This document shows, piece by piece, positions 25,601 through 39,917 of a DNA stretch of 64,000 nucleotides. Numbering within the stretch: position 1 is the stretch's first letter; the number at the start of each line of letters is the position of its first letter. This stretch comes from Diadema setosum (lineage: Eukaryota; Echinodermata; Echinoidea; Diadematoida; Diadematidae): contig CM067075.1 in the NCBI GenBank assembly GCA_033980235.1, positions 12,064,292 to 12,128,291 on the forward strand, read 5' to 3'. The translations under genes and the position numbers were made by a program. The notes under the pieces were generated by a model, which saw only the letters and a list, made by a program, of their open reading frames with translations, ran no database searches and was not told the DNA's origin.

Positions 25601-28600
25601 TACGGAATTTTTCAAGCATACCATAAGTATTTCATTACGTCTACGAAGGTAACTTCAAATTCATTTTGTATCCAGTTCGGTATAACAGGAACAGACTTGG
25701 CAGAAGTTGAGCCAGACTATCGAATCAAATGTACTACGCATGCATATACATATGTATGCATCTCACATGCTCACGAAGTTGGGTGCAAAAAAAAAAAAAA
25801 AAAAAAAAGGAACAGAAATCGCTTTTGCCAATTTCACAGACAATCGAAAAAACTACGACCGGGGAAACTATGGTCTATGAGAGCTGTGTAGCATCCTTAC
25901 CTGGCTACAGTCTTCTTCAGTCAGTAAACAAGTGGTGGTACAGAATACAGCACCGCCTAGTGATCCCATTTGATCGCACACGCAGTCCTTGCACGTTCCC
26001 ATCGTGAAATTCTCCCCCGGCTGAGGGGTTCAGAAAACATGGAAAGGAGTTACTTCTGAGTAACATCAATCTCTTTTCGTTTATAATTATTGTATGACAT
26101 AGATAGCATGTAGCTATCCCCCTCTTTCTCTATCAAACAAGAAAGTAGACAAGGAAATACGGCACAGACGAATTAACTATTCTTGGTCAACATACCGATT
26201 CACTAACGTACATGATTACAGTCTAATACTACAGTTTTCGATCAAAATAATCATAAGAAGGCAAGTGATGCAAGGCGTAAGCTGATCGTCTGCAGTCCCG
26301 ATACAGACGCAGCTTTCCAAGCAGTGCCCGCTGCATGCCGTCTGCGCTGAGCATAGATGGCCGGGCTGTAGGAACCGTGTTTTGGTTCTTGTGTGTGAGC
26401 TGGTAGCCAACTCACCATGAGTATTTCACCATCACTGTCACTGTCCAAAATGACAAAACTCTCTGTGCCTATGTTCACAGTAAAATGTATATGACATAAA
26501 CCATTTATTGAATAATTCCCTGCAGTGTTTTCGAAACCTATTGCAGACTGAAATGGCAGTTTGTGGTGGCTATATTCGCTGGGCATCTTCCAGGCCCCAA
26601 GCATGTCTGATCCGCAGTAATACCTGTCTTTTAATAGTGCCGATCTTTCCTTTGTTGTTGTTGTTGTTTTAGGTCTGACAGGGTCTTGGATATAATTGAG
26701 TATACATGTATGAATATAAGAACGACCCAAGTCCAATTTTTGACCAAATTCAGTTTGACATGGGAAATTGTAGCTTATGCATGGACTCATCTTGTGTATA
26801 AATGATAAATCCCAATTACCCCCGGAAGTGCCTGAAATAAATGAGTTAAATCTTATATTAATGTAAGAATGAAGGACTTGGGTCATTCTTACATTCATAT
26901 TATAGCGCCCTCTCTCGTCCTTCTCTCATCTCTATAGCAGAATATCATGTATATGAATCAAAGAACGACCCAAGTCCATATGAATCAAAGAACGACCCAA
27001 GTCCATCACACAAAATGGCCTCTCCACAATTAATGTTAATGTTAATTGTCATGATAATATATGTTCTAATTTGTATATACAATGTTACCTTCCCATCACA
27101 GTTAAATACAATATTATTGGACAAACAAAAAAGATATGAAGTTTTTTTTTAGTTTACTCGAAATGGTCTTCCATGGACTTGGGTCGTTCTTATATTCATA
27201 TACTCAATTATATTTCATTCTTTTATTTACAAAATATTTCTTACATGGAATATGAAGGTTATCCGAGGACTATGTGCATCAAAGAATTTGCTATTATACA
27301 TATGCATTAAAAATACACATATTTTTCTTTTTCCCCAAAACGTGATTGTAGTACTTTTTTTTTGCATCACCAATGGTAGCGATTCGCTGATGACGTCACT
27401 TGTTGAATGTATATCCAGATACGGACCTGTATGACTCGGTTGTTGAAGAAACATTCAGGACATATTGGCATCCTCAGACAGAGAGATGTGCCCCAGATGT
27501 AGTCTCTGATGAGTGTGTCCGTGCACATGCAGTTTCGACAATCTTCGTTATCCGAACAGCTGAGCGACACAGATGCCCCTTGTCCTCTTTGATCACAGGT
27601 AACATTGCAGGAGCACTCCTCATCGCAAACTGTAAAGTTGGCCGAAAAAAAAAAATACTTAATGACTTTAAGCTTCGTCCGAGGTGACAAAACTACAATG
27701 TCGACTACACGATGTCACTGTACTGTGATGTGGACTATACTGTTCAATCCCGTCAATAATCTAGAGTATGCTCTGTCACCCACGAGACCAAACGCACCCC
27801 CGCGCGCAAACAGACAAACGTACACATGCACGCACTGAGGGACAGAAAGACAGACACACACACCATCACACTTATCATACTATCATACAGTCATACCAGC
27901 AAATTATACTCTTATTTACACATATACACTCCCATAACAGTGCCACTCAGTGGAAATTTCCTTAAATTCCTTTTTTTACGACCTTTGTTATGTTACACAG
28001 AAAGAGACCCCGTTTTTTTTCTGCAAAAATGTAAATCACAACCAACAATAATTGAGAGGCAAGTTTCACTTTGGATTGGAAGACCTTGTGCAATTCCTCA
28101 AAAAGATAGAAAGTGACATGATGACTTTTAAATTCTATTACCCTAGCGTTGCCAGGTAGGCCCTACCCATTTATAGACCTGGGCCATGGTGGGTTAGAAA
28201 CACCTTGCCCAAGGACGTAAGGACTAGACGGGAATCGAACTCTGATTGGGAGTTCGAAATCTTATCCACTATGCCACAGCGCCCCCACACTGCCATACCG
28301 CCCCCACAATAAACAGCAACGGAGCCAGTTGAAATTACCGTTTGACACTGTCGTCGTCGTGCTGAGCTGACAGTTCTCGGGTTCGAACGGTTCACAATCA
28401 AGCACGTATGGACTCGTTTCTCTTGCGTCCGTCTCGGGATTCCGAATGCACTGACACTTTGTGCAGTCTCCCGGTATTGTGATATATGATCCATACTGTG
28501 TTACATCAGATCAATGCAAAAACAAATATGGAGAATCGTCAGAGAGAGATAGATAGATAGAGTGAGAGAGTATATTCCCTTCTATTTGTTGTTTTCGACC

Positions 28601-31600
28601 ATCATTTCTATGACAGATATCATAAAATAGATAACGATCCATCAAATATGACAGTGATAAAAAAGTAAAGAGTAATAATTTCCAATAATTACAAAATATG
28701 GTTTAGAGAAGACATTTTCGCCGAGTCAGGATATAAAACGTTTCTGTTTGTATGTACTTATGTATTTTTCCCCATTTTTCCCATTCATTTACTGAAAACA
28801 AGTTAGAATGTAAGTCATCAGTTTTACTTTTCTGGGTGGGAAGCATTCATTGCTCTTCAACAGAAGAATGAATTCATTTCACTCAGTCGATTTAAGGGGA
28901 AAAAGGTCAAATCATATAGTAAGGGTTACATATAACCGTAATGCAATCCTGAATTGAAGAGAGGATATAGTATGGCACCTACAAATCTCAGATTTGCGAG
29001 CCAGAACTCACCCGGACTTCCTCACCGTTGTACTGGCAGTACGTGCACTCCGTCTCACCCAACGGCTTCACGCACATTTTAGTATTGGACACGAGTCCAA
29101 CATTTGCCAGGAATTCCTCTTGGTTTTCTATAGTGTCCTTGTAGTAGCCCGCCTTGCAGGCGCAATCCGGGTTGGCTGCGAGGTCGGTTATTTTCTTGCA
29201 GTCGCTATCGGTCGGAAACGGTATTGTCTCTATGGAGGAGTCGCACGTGACCTCGACATGACAACGTTCTTGGCAAACTGAAACAGGAAGGCAACCACGA
29301 AATGTAAGAAATGAATTCAATGGGATTTTCTTCATCATAGATTCTTATGGTACGTTTGTTGGAAATGATTGCATAGAAATGTGCGCTTAGAAACGCCAGT
29401 ATGAAGCGCCATATAAATGTAATTATCATTATTAATTATATTATTATTATTATTATTATTATTGCTGACTGTTCAGGACACGTATTATCATTATATGAAA
29501 TGATGAAGACGATGAATAACACTACGTTCTGCAATAATAATAATAATAATAATAATAATGTTGATAATGATAATGATGACAATAATGATATTGATGATAA
29601 TAATGATAATTATTAGTATTATCATATTGCCGGCAAAAGAGAGTTAGTAATCATGGCTAACCCGAGGAAAAAAAAAAACGTAAAAATATGTATAACATAT
29701 AAATTTATAGAATACATTAAAAAAATATATTTTTGTTGTTTTCATATGGAGAAGAGATTGTACTGGCATAAGATCTTTGTACTACTGCACCTGTATCCTA
29801 AAAAGATAAAATTGAAGTAAAGCAATCACCTTCCTCGGTTGGCAGTGTAGAAGCAGTGGTGGTTCGGCCTTCCGCTGTAGTTGATTCTGAATCTGAAACT
29901 GTTAATATTATCATTGGAAATGCAATTTCCATAATGTTATAATATATATGCAATTTCCATGTGGCATAATGATGAATAGATTGCAGTTACACTATTCTTG
30001 TTCCTTCCTAGAATACTCACGAAATAACAACAGAAAACACATTCCACATAATAAATCTCACTTAACTTTCTCCTTTTATTAAGAAACATTTAGAAAATAC
30101 ATTAGCAAGTTATTACAATGTACGTAGAATCTTCAATTAAAGTTGCAATGCAGAACTCGAAACATTTTAATCGTTTAAATGTTGCATAAATTATTCTCTT
30201 TAACATCGTCTTTTCCATTTGGTCATCATGACCGATACTACTGCTGTCATGATTCATTTTAGGCAAGGACTTTACAATGACATTAAAAAGAATACATACA
30301 GAAACCACAAAAGCCGCGGTCACATTGGCAAAAGATCGCAAAGTCTAAGATCGCGATCTTTATGATCTCGATCTTTTGCCGGTGTGAGCGCGGCTTGTGT
30401 CGACATTTTTTTTTTTTTTGTCTAGGTAGTGATATTTGCTGTCGGTTATGAAGTCTGGAAAATGTTGAAATAAAACTAGCGATTTGGAATGGACTCGATT
30501 GTCCGGTCTGGACTTTTTGACCACAATCAGACAATGTGGATTAGGGAGGATATAGTGCTCGAGCAGATGCGACTGACGTCATAGATATGATATGTTGGAT
30601 ACATTTGGTGCTTACAGCCACATCGATAATACCATGGACATACGACGTTGTTTAAGGTCCATGGTAGTAGTACACCCACCTGGCAGTGTCGTAGGCACCG
30701 CGGATGTCGTAACCTGAGGCGTTGTCATTTCTGGTACTGTACAATCACACACACGTATACGTGAGATAGCATTAACGGAAATTCTATACAGTAATCAAGC
30801 TTTCTCGGGTTGTGGTCACCTTTTCCTTTTGGAAGAAGCGGTCCTCTTTTCGACTGACATTAGAAGAGGACCGAATAACTCTTTGTGAGCAAAACATTAC
30901 GTGAGCGGATATCGGCAAAACTCATTGGAAATTGCGAAAGTACAGTAACCATAATTGTGTAATACCAAATTTGACGTCAGTGAAATTGCTGAAAAATGAT
31001 GTAATTGTAAATGACACATAGATAGTACTTGAAATCAAATGAAAGAAAAAATCAAATCAACAGTAGGAAATGGATGCTACAGATATACAGGACGCATCCA
31101 TCTTATGCTTTGTCAAAGGTTTGCAGACGCATTCAAAATGATAAAGGAATAGGTCATGTTATAGAGATATCACGGAACTAGCTCCATTTGTATATCAACT
31201 GCTAAACTTTACTTTGGTTCTCCACTTACCTGGCGTGGTAGGCACTGTTGGCGACGTAAATTGAGGCGTTGTTGTTCCTGGCACTGCGCGTTCAAACATA
31301 TACGTATATGGTAGAATTAGTGGTAACGTATAAAATTGATATGATAACACTTGTTTTCGCAGTTTATGTGCACCCTTTCGAGAAAAGGACTCTTTTTGAT
31401 CAACTTTCTGACAAGCAGACCAAAGAACCACAGTAGTCATGCATGGGGGGGGGGGGGGGGGAGGGGAGGGTTTGACCAAACTTATTTCAAATCGCTAGAG
31501 AATTGAGTAGAAGGAACACGAATAAAAGGTGCAGTTTTACGAAAACTGAAGAATGAGATTAGGTGCTTCCAGTGCTTTTCTCTCAGTGTACATCAGTGTC

Positions 31601-34600
31601 AAATGCTAACTACATTCTAAGCTATCTGCCATGAATAGAAGAACATTAAGCACTTACGATGGTACGTATAGAATTTGTATCGAAAAGTCTGACATAACTT
31701 TAGCATAGAGGTAGGCATGTTACAATGTGGTATTTTGTTATTTATATATTATTATTTTATATCTCAGCTTTTCTGCCAGAAACAAAAAGAAATCATTGGA
31801 CTAAACCCAACATGGACATGGACCTGCACTTCACTTTGAAAAGAGTTGGGTAACAGAATGATTACGCTGACGCGATTATCATTAAATTGAAACGACCAAC
31901 TGACAAAATGATCATATGCGACGGTGTACGGAACAAACATTTGAATATGCAAGATATTAGTCTTAAAAAAAAAAAAGACAATACCATGCACACAAAAGCT
32001 TACCACACTCGGAGGATATTGTCTCTCGAATGATATACTGTGTTCCTATCTTGATGCACTCGGCAATCTTGCATTCCGATATCGCCCAGGCCTCGTTGAG
32101 CTGGACAGGGCGAGAAATTGGATGGTGGTTGTAAATGTATTTATACAACCAGTACGTCACTTCTCAATACTCAGAGCAGAAAAAAAAAAAATACAAGGTC
32201 ATGTTCCGTGCTCAAGTTTAAACGTCCTTGGGCCATGAAAAAAAAAAGAAGAAGAAATGGCTGCTCCAGGGTATTACAATACACTTGAACTTGACTGTAC
32301 ATTGCGAAAAGCTACCAATCTGTCATAAATGCACACCGAGAGTAAATAGAAAGTTATCTTCCAAAATGAACCGGTGTATGTGGTACGTTACAATCAGAGA
32401 AACAAAATGTTTAATTTTTTGGTTTTTATCCATGGTGATTAACCCTTTCTGTGCCGATGTCAAGTCGAATATACACAAATTTCACATACAAAACTATGGA
32501 CAGGTAATTAGAGTGGCACATAGAGGGTCAATTTCCTCTGTACATCATTGTATATAGCCATTAAAATGTTTGAAGAGCCGTCAAAATGAATCTTAAGCTA
32601 TCATATTATGATTGCTTTACAACTTACCTCTATATAGCCATTGGGGACATCCGGATCAATGCAACGTTCTGAAGAAAAAAAAATACAATGCAATAGAATT
32701 TGCAGGATAACCTATTATAGCCAGACGCATGTATTGGTGAACCAACGTTTGTTGTAGTGTTCTCGTCTGAAAGCTGTCATAGTTATGTTGAATTTCAAGT
32801 TATGAATAGGCCTTGAATACTGTTGATGTATATTTCTGTTCACCACATCACGAGTGGAATGCGTAATTTCCTTTCTTATTTTGTCTTTTACGTTCTATTT
32901 CTCGTCGATGAGTTTTGAGAACAAACAAAAACGAAGTCAAGTATGTTTGTTAGTAAGGAGTTATTTGAATATTTGAAAAAAAAACATGAAAAACACATAT
33001 AAGTGTTTAAATTGTTTGTACCAAAGAAATGGCTTTGTGTTGAAGTAATAATTTCGTATTTCATCCATTCTCTGTATAATTATGTTGCTTCGAGAAATCA
33101 ATAAATTCTATCATTGGAAAAAAAAAACCACCATGAAACTTACTTCAACAAGCTAATCATAGACCTATCAGCAATACTTTTCTTGCTTTGCACTTAGTCC
33201 ACTTGTGGTTTCATAAAAAAAATACACTTTCACGCAATGTTTCTGTTTTTAACATACCTCAACATCACTGTCAGTCCATCCTTCTATTTCTTTTTTTCTG
33301 TTGTTTATAGAATTATGATCTGAATTTTACTCTTTCTGCATTCGTTTAAAGGGCTGCAAAACACTTTTGTTTCTAGATAGTACTGCTTTGCATGGAAGTT
33401 GCGGTATGAAAACTGTGTACTGGACGCACTGTGATCAGAATCTTAACGTCCCCGCTTTCTCTTATATGGCTGCATAGACCCTTTGCTTTGTAAATAATAC
33501 TGTTTTAGGGTGATGAAAACACTTTTACACTAGTGTATTACAATTATCATACATTTTCACTACCTTATTTCCAATTACAAAGAGACAGGAACAAACAGAA
33601 AGCCTTATTAATAATACCTCTTGGCACACATCTGCAGCACTCGTTGGGAACGTCTTCAATCTCCTCCTAAAAAACACCGGCATTAAAAAACAGAACAAAA
33701 ATCAAATGACGATAGAAATCAACCATCATCTCAATTATTCTCTTGATACGAGTTCGAAAAAGTGCGACTATACTAAAAATTACTTGACTTTAATGAGGTG
33801 CTCTCTCCTTCACTGTTATAATAGTATAGGTCAGCAGGACTGATTCATTTAAGTATCAATTTTTAACTTATGACATGGCATAAGTGTTTCTCGTGTTATT
33901 TCCTATCGTCATTAAACCTCCTAGAATTATACTAATATCTGAGATCATATCAATGACACGACATTCACACAAAGGAGCTTAACAATACCAAAATGCATCA
34001 CTACTTACATTCGTGTACGCAGCCCCAATTCATACTTTATAAAGCTGTAAAAACGGGGACATACTATTCACATATAAATGATAACGGAAAACAAACTCAC
34101 GTCCGCCGCACATTCCAGTGTGCAATTCTTGTGACAAGATTTGATGCACGAGATCGGGTCTGAATATTCGCAATATGTGCAGTTTCCTTCCATCCAGGTT
34201 CCCTGGAAAGCAAAACCCACGCACAGTTTGAGAGACAGATATGAAAAACGAAGCGAAGTTGGACGGTAACCTTGACCAGGTCATACTGCTAGGCTATAGC
34301 ATCACTGAGGCAATGTTATGGGAATATCAACTTGTGACGTCTTCCCTTATGAAGGATGATTACGGGCGTGCCATTAATTTACCTAATTTACGTATATTTA
34401 TACACAAATACATTAGGTATACGCATTACTCATGACTGGCCATTTATTTTCGGAGAGGTAAAAGAAAATCGCCTCCAGAGACGCATAGTATAAGTACGGC
34501 ACAAATAAGGAAAGAACACTGATGATATTCAAAGTGTCAATTTACTAGATGAACGCAAATGATTAACGATTTGTTGTTGTTGTTGTTTATCTTATAGTTG

Positions 34601-37600
34601 GCGGGTTAGGGATAAGGCCCCTCTCCGACTCTGCATCCATTTCACGAGTGTAATGCTAGAAGCCTTACATCATGCTCGCATTGGCAGCTGTCAGCGCACG
34701 CCGTGCCGTTCCAGACCATGTTGTCCGAGCAGTAGCAGGGACTCTCCCGGCCTTCCACGTTGCACACCTCGGTGTCGGAGTCGCAAGTCCGCTCGCAACG
34801 TTCTTGAGGATCCTCGCGCCACTCCCTTCCGTCGGTGCACTCTGGATATGCACGTTCATGAAGAAACAAAGTATTTCCGGTAAGTGGGATACCACATTAC
34901 AACATTAACTTGATATCTTCATTAGCCTACCTGTTGCCTTTCTTTTTCTTTACACACAGGTTGGTGAAAGAACAAAATGCTGCGTCTAGTTATTGAACTA
35001 GTCTATTATTATTATTATATTCTTTATTCGCTTCTTACAAAGCACATATAGTATATACAATGAAATATTCCTAAAAACATGCAGATACAATGTATATACA
35101 TGGATACAGAAATGAAATATTTAAAAAAAAAAATTAAACAGACACACACATAAATCTAAAAATGCCCTCAGGGAGATGCAACAGACATCCACATATTTTC
35201 TGTTATTAATACATTCGCCCATCAACCCTCCCTCACCCGTGCCCACTCTGACTGTTCGGGGAAGAGAGTGGAGCACAGCACCCATCCATATCCCGGCTAA
35301 AAAAATACGCACCCAATCCACCACAATGTACCTCACTCTCTGACTAACTCTCTATAATGAGGCAAATGTCTTTTGCTGTGGTATTGAAGTCATATCATGA
35401 TGTCTTGACTCAAATATCACTTAATAAAAAGTCCTTGGTCAAAAACATTGTCTTGCGATTAGTACATGCTAAATATATAGAAGGAACATAAACGTTTAGA
35501 GATTTTAGTTCGTAATAAACGATGATTTTCGTCAGTATAAGGTCACGCGACACGTGAATATACGCCTTGTATAAACGCGGGTCTCTCACACACAATACAG
35601 CAGCGTGTCAACATTTACCGGGCACACAGCGACAGCATGATCCGTCTTGCAGATCGTACAGCCTCATGCCTTCCGCGCAGGTATCAATGTTACACGACTT
35701 GACCTTGCTGTTCTCAAGACGGATCACCGTCGGGCCGCACGTTGCCGAGTAGCAGTCGTCCAGAATGACTTCTTCGCCGTACTGGTTCGGAAAGAGTGTG
35801 AAAGATTAAAGAGCGTGAATGCTGGGTATAGGCGTAATATGCAATCGTCGTCAGAAACCTATGACATTAATAGCAACGGCTCACGGCCCTACGGCCCTCT
35901 ACTCAGGCGGGCAACCACACACATATGCTTCATCCAGATTCTTAGAAATACAATGTACCTCCGTTAGGGATGGAAATTGGTCAGGATTGTGACCCCCTAT
36001 TACGGACTTATGGAAGGGAATCCATAAAATTACCTCCATCACAATTTTTTAGACATGTTGGAAGGGAAGATTGTAAAATAACCTCCATAAATGAAGAAAG
36101 AATTCAGAGGTGAAGAGTGTCCACACTTTTAGCTCTTGCATTGACAGGAATTTGCATTTACAGGAGTTAAGTGTGGCGTTCCACAGGGAAGTCTTTTAGG
36201 GTCGCTGTTAATCATAATATTTATCAATGAGTTTTCCTCTGTTTCAGAGTTACTTTCTTTTATACACTTTGCTGATGATACCAGTGTTTTTCTTGCCCAT
36301 AACGATATCGATGTTCTTGTTCAACAAGTTAATACGGAATTGAAAAAAGTGACCAACTGGGTCAGAGCTAACACGTTATCATTGAATGTTCAAAAAACAA
36401 AATATATGCTTTTCAGCAATACTGTTGATTCTTTGAATTCAGAAATAGTTCTGAATGATTGTAACTTAGAAAGTGTGTCATATTTTAAATTTCTTGGTAT
36501 TTTTGTAGATAATAAACTTTCTTGGAAAATACATATCTGCACAATTATTTCTCGCAATATAGGTGTTATGAACAGACTGAAATTTTATATTCCTGAAAAG
36601 TCCTTACTAGTGTTATTGTCCTCTTTGATACTCCCTTACCTTAATTATGGAATTTTAGCTTGGGGCAATACTCATCAGACGCTGCCGAATAGAGTGTTAT
36701 TACTGCAAAAGAAAGCCCTCCGTATCATTTCCAATTCTCCCACACGTTCACATACTAATGCATTGTTTGACTGTTATAAGCTATCAAAAATCAACGAATT
36801 ATTTTAATTTAACTTAGGTCAATTTATGTATATGTGTGATAACAGTTTACTCCCCCTATCTTTGGTTCTATGTTCCAAAACAAAAAACAAAAAACAATCA
36901 TACCATAATTACCCCACCCGACGCTCTAACGAGTTTCATTTACCGCTCCTTCGAACGATTCTAGCAAAGAATACACTTATTTACACTGGACCAAATTATT
37001 GGAATTCCCTGAATCATGATTTAAAATCTGCTCCTTCTATAAACTCATTTAAAAGGAGATTAAAGTTTTTTCTTTTACAATCCTATAATGACGACTCCCA
37101 GAATCAGAATAGTTTATAGGCTTACTTTGTTACCCGTCCGTAATATCTGCATTGCCGTTCTTTTTATTATTGTTACTATTGCCTAAGCCTTGACTATAAG
37201 ATCTTGTTTTACCCATACTTCGCAGTTGAAGGGTTTGTTCTACATTCCTTTTTTTCTTCTTCTTTTTCTTCTTCTCTTTCTTCCTCAAACCTCCGAGGAT
37301 CGTTGTCTTTATCTTTGTTGCATATTCCTGTCTATTCTGTTACCTCTTTATCACGCTATAATCTTGTTTCCTCTTGTGGCGTCTAGTCAGTTTTTTTTCC
37401 CTACAAGTAGTCTTGTTGCTGTCTCAGTCCTGTTTTATGCTCATTACTCTGTTTGTTGTTGTTTTTTTGTATAACTATTTGTCCGTCTGTCTCTTAGTGG
37501 GCTGCCAAACTTTTTTTGTGACAAACTTTTTGTGCCGATTTGTTGTTGTCTTCAATTCATCGTTTGCATCGGGCTTTTAATACAAGAAGGGCCCACACTC

Positions 37601-39254
37601 TACAAGCTTTGTCTTTTTAGTGGGTCCCTCCGTTTTTGTTTTTTTTTTCACACAGTGCATATATTGACAACTATTTCACTTTCGTTACCTCAGCAACTAT
37701 TGCAATGTATCGCTACAGTTAGTTTTTTTTTCTATTATTGTTGTTTTCTCTTTACAATTGTATGCATTGTTTCTTTCACTCAAGAAAGTGAAATTTATGT
37801 TTGTATATTGTGGAAAAAACGAATAAATTTGAACTTGATTTGATTTGATTTGAATGTCTTCAGAGACTTTCTCATGCTGAATATACCAGAGAAGCTGTAC
37901 TTCCCTGCGAAAAGAAGGCCAGCCCAATGTGCTTTGCGGCAAAACATTCCGAGTAAGCACATTCGGGAGAATCGGAGGAAACACCAAGAAGCCGTAATAC
38001 CCCTATTTTGGGATTTTTCGGGGGTTTGAAACTAACTCTGTTCGGGACCTGTTTCAGGGTTGTTGGTAAAGATTTGAAAACTACCCCTGATTAAAATTAT
38101 TTCGGACAAAAATTCTGTAAGATCTCGTATGTTAACTATTTTCGGGATTTTCCCCCGAATTGAGCCCATTAAAATATACTCCTTTTCCCCAAAATCGGAA
38201 ACGCGCATGCGGTACAGAATGACCCCCCTGAGTGTGTGTATACGTGGGCGGGCAACGGCTTTGCAAATTGTCGATTTTTTTCTTGCCCATTTTGTTGCAG
38301 CAACATTGGTCGGGCAAATTCTTAACTTTTTTTTACATGACGATATACTCAATACTGCAAACGAAAGTCGTGCCATCGTTAATGTTATAACCTTCATCGC
38401 CATCCAAAATATTACGATCATTAAATTATACCTGAGCTCTTGTTTCTCTTTCGCTATAGGTCTACGCCCATACATACAGACAAAAGACGCAGACACAAAC
38501 ACACATATGTACACTGGAAATAGAAGTATATACCATTTTGATATGGATGAAACATAAACGCGCATCTGAACATCTATGTATGCATTATTATGGCAGACGT
38601 GTGATACGAACCTGATAGAATTGTCCATTGTAGTAACATGGGCAACTCTCCTCATGTACGCATTCTCCATCGTCCAAGACGTATCCTTCTGCACAGTGGC
38701 AGGCGTACACACAGTTGTTGCATGATGGGTTGTTGGCCATATCCTCGCAGGTAGTACTGCAGCCGCATTTCCATTCTCGATTTTCTTCGCAGGCTTCAAA
38801 TTTTAGCGAAAAAAAAATCGATGTGATATAATCAAAACTGCCATAATCACATCGATATTTGGCATGATAGGAAGTATTCATTGCAATACACAGATACACG
38901 GCATCAATCATGTCTACTCAACATCACGAATTGACTAAAAAGGGATATCACAATCACTATGCACCTCCATGCTCAAAGGAACTGTATAGTTTTGGTCAAG
39001 ATTTGGCTTCATTTTTTTTTTGGTCTACTACGTGTGAAATATGAGAAAGCATACAATTCTAAAAGGAAATCAAAGATTATTTTTGATGAACAACGGTTTT
39101 GAAATGACTGAGATATAAAAAAATAAGAATAAAAAAGGTAGGACCCATGCACCTCTTATCATTAACCCTTTGTTGTTGGATATCTCAATTATTTCAAAGC
39201 CAAATTTCATCATACATAATTTGAATCCTTCTTATATAGATTGGCATGTTTTTT

Positions 39255-39299
<45 letters not shown>

Positions 39300-39876
39300 A
39301 TTATATCTCACAAGAAAGTTAAAAACCTGAAGCCCCATCTCAACCAGAAACTATACCATCCCTTTAAATTATGTTGGTAACTTGGACACAACCACTTCTG
39401 CCAGGGGGTCTTGAACCCGGGACTTCCTAACTAAGAGTCCGTTTGATCATCTACTGAGTCACACTGGCTTCTAGAACGAGTACTCTAAAAAAAAGTTCGT
39501 GTGTTCAATTCGGTATCTTTTCTGAAAATGGATTGTCCACTCATATGCTCAATTAGTTACCGGGGGTTGTTGTCACTTTTGGCGTTGCTGTGGTTGCCTC
39601 CTGGGTTAATGTAGTTGGTAGCTCTGAAAAGAGAAGTTACAGCGGTCATAAAAGTAGATATCTATATATATCTGCAACATGTATATCTATATCTATATCT
39701 ATATCTATATCTATATCCATATATATTTTTATCGTTCTCTCTCCCCTATATAATTATGTGTGTGTGTGTGTGGGGATCAACCAACAACCTCGTTGCACAG
39801 GGGCTGTCTTCTTGTGACAATATTTGCATGTAACTCCCTACTAAGAATAGAAACGTTAGTAAACACGCACACATAC

Positions 39877-39917
<41 letters not shown>

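Noticed and set aside
26250..26400. Cys-rich minus-strand stretch (CSAQTACSGHCLESCVC) as an extra exon
   Set aside because: No donor follows, and the TIL exon 27427-27629 joins exon 25901-26020 directly in phase with the same junction as the other TIL-VWC pairs.
36340..37119. Host gene on the plus strand
   Set aside because: It has reverse transcriptase motifs, an in-frame stop and a LINE-type tail; it is a truncated retrotransposon.
39400..39468. Functional tRNA-Lys gene
   Set aside because: Box B and the anticodon region fit, but the D stem and anticodon stem are mispaired; more likely a SINE head or pseudogene.
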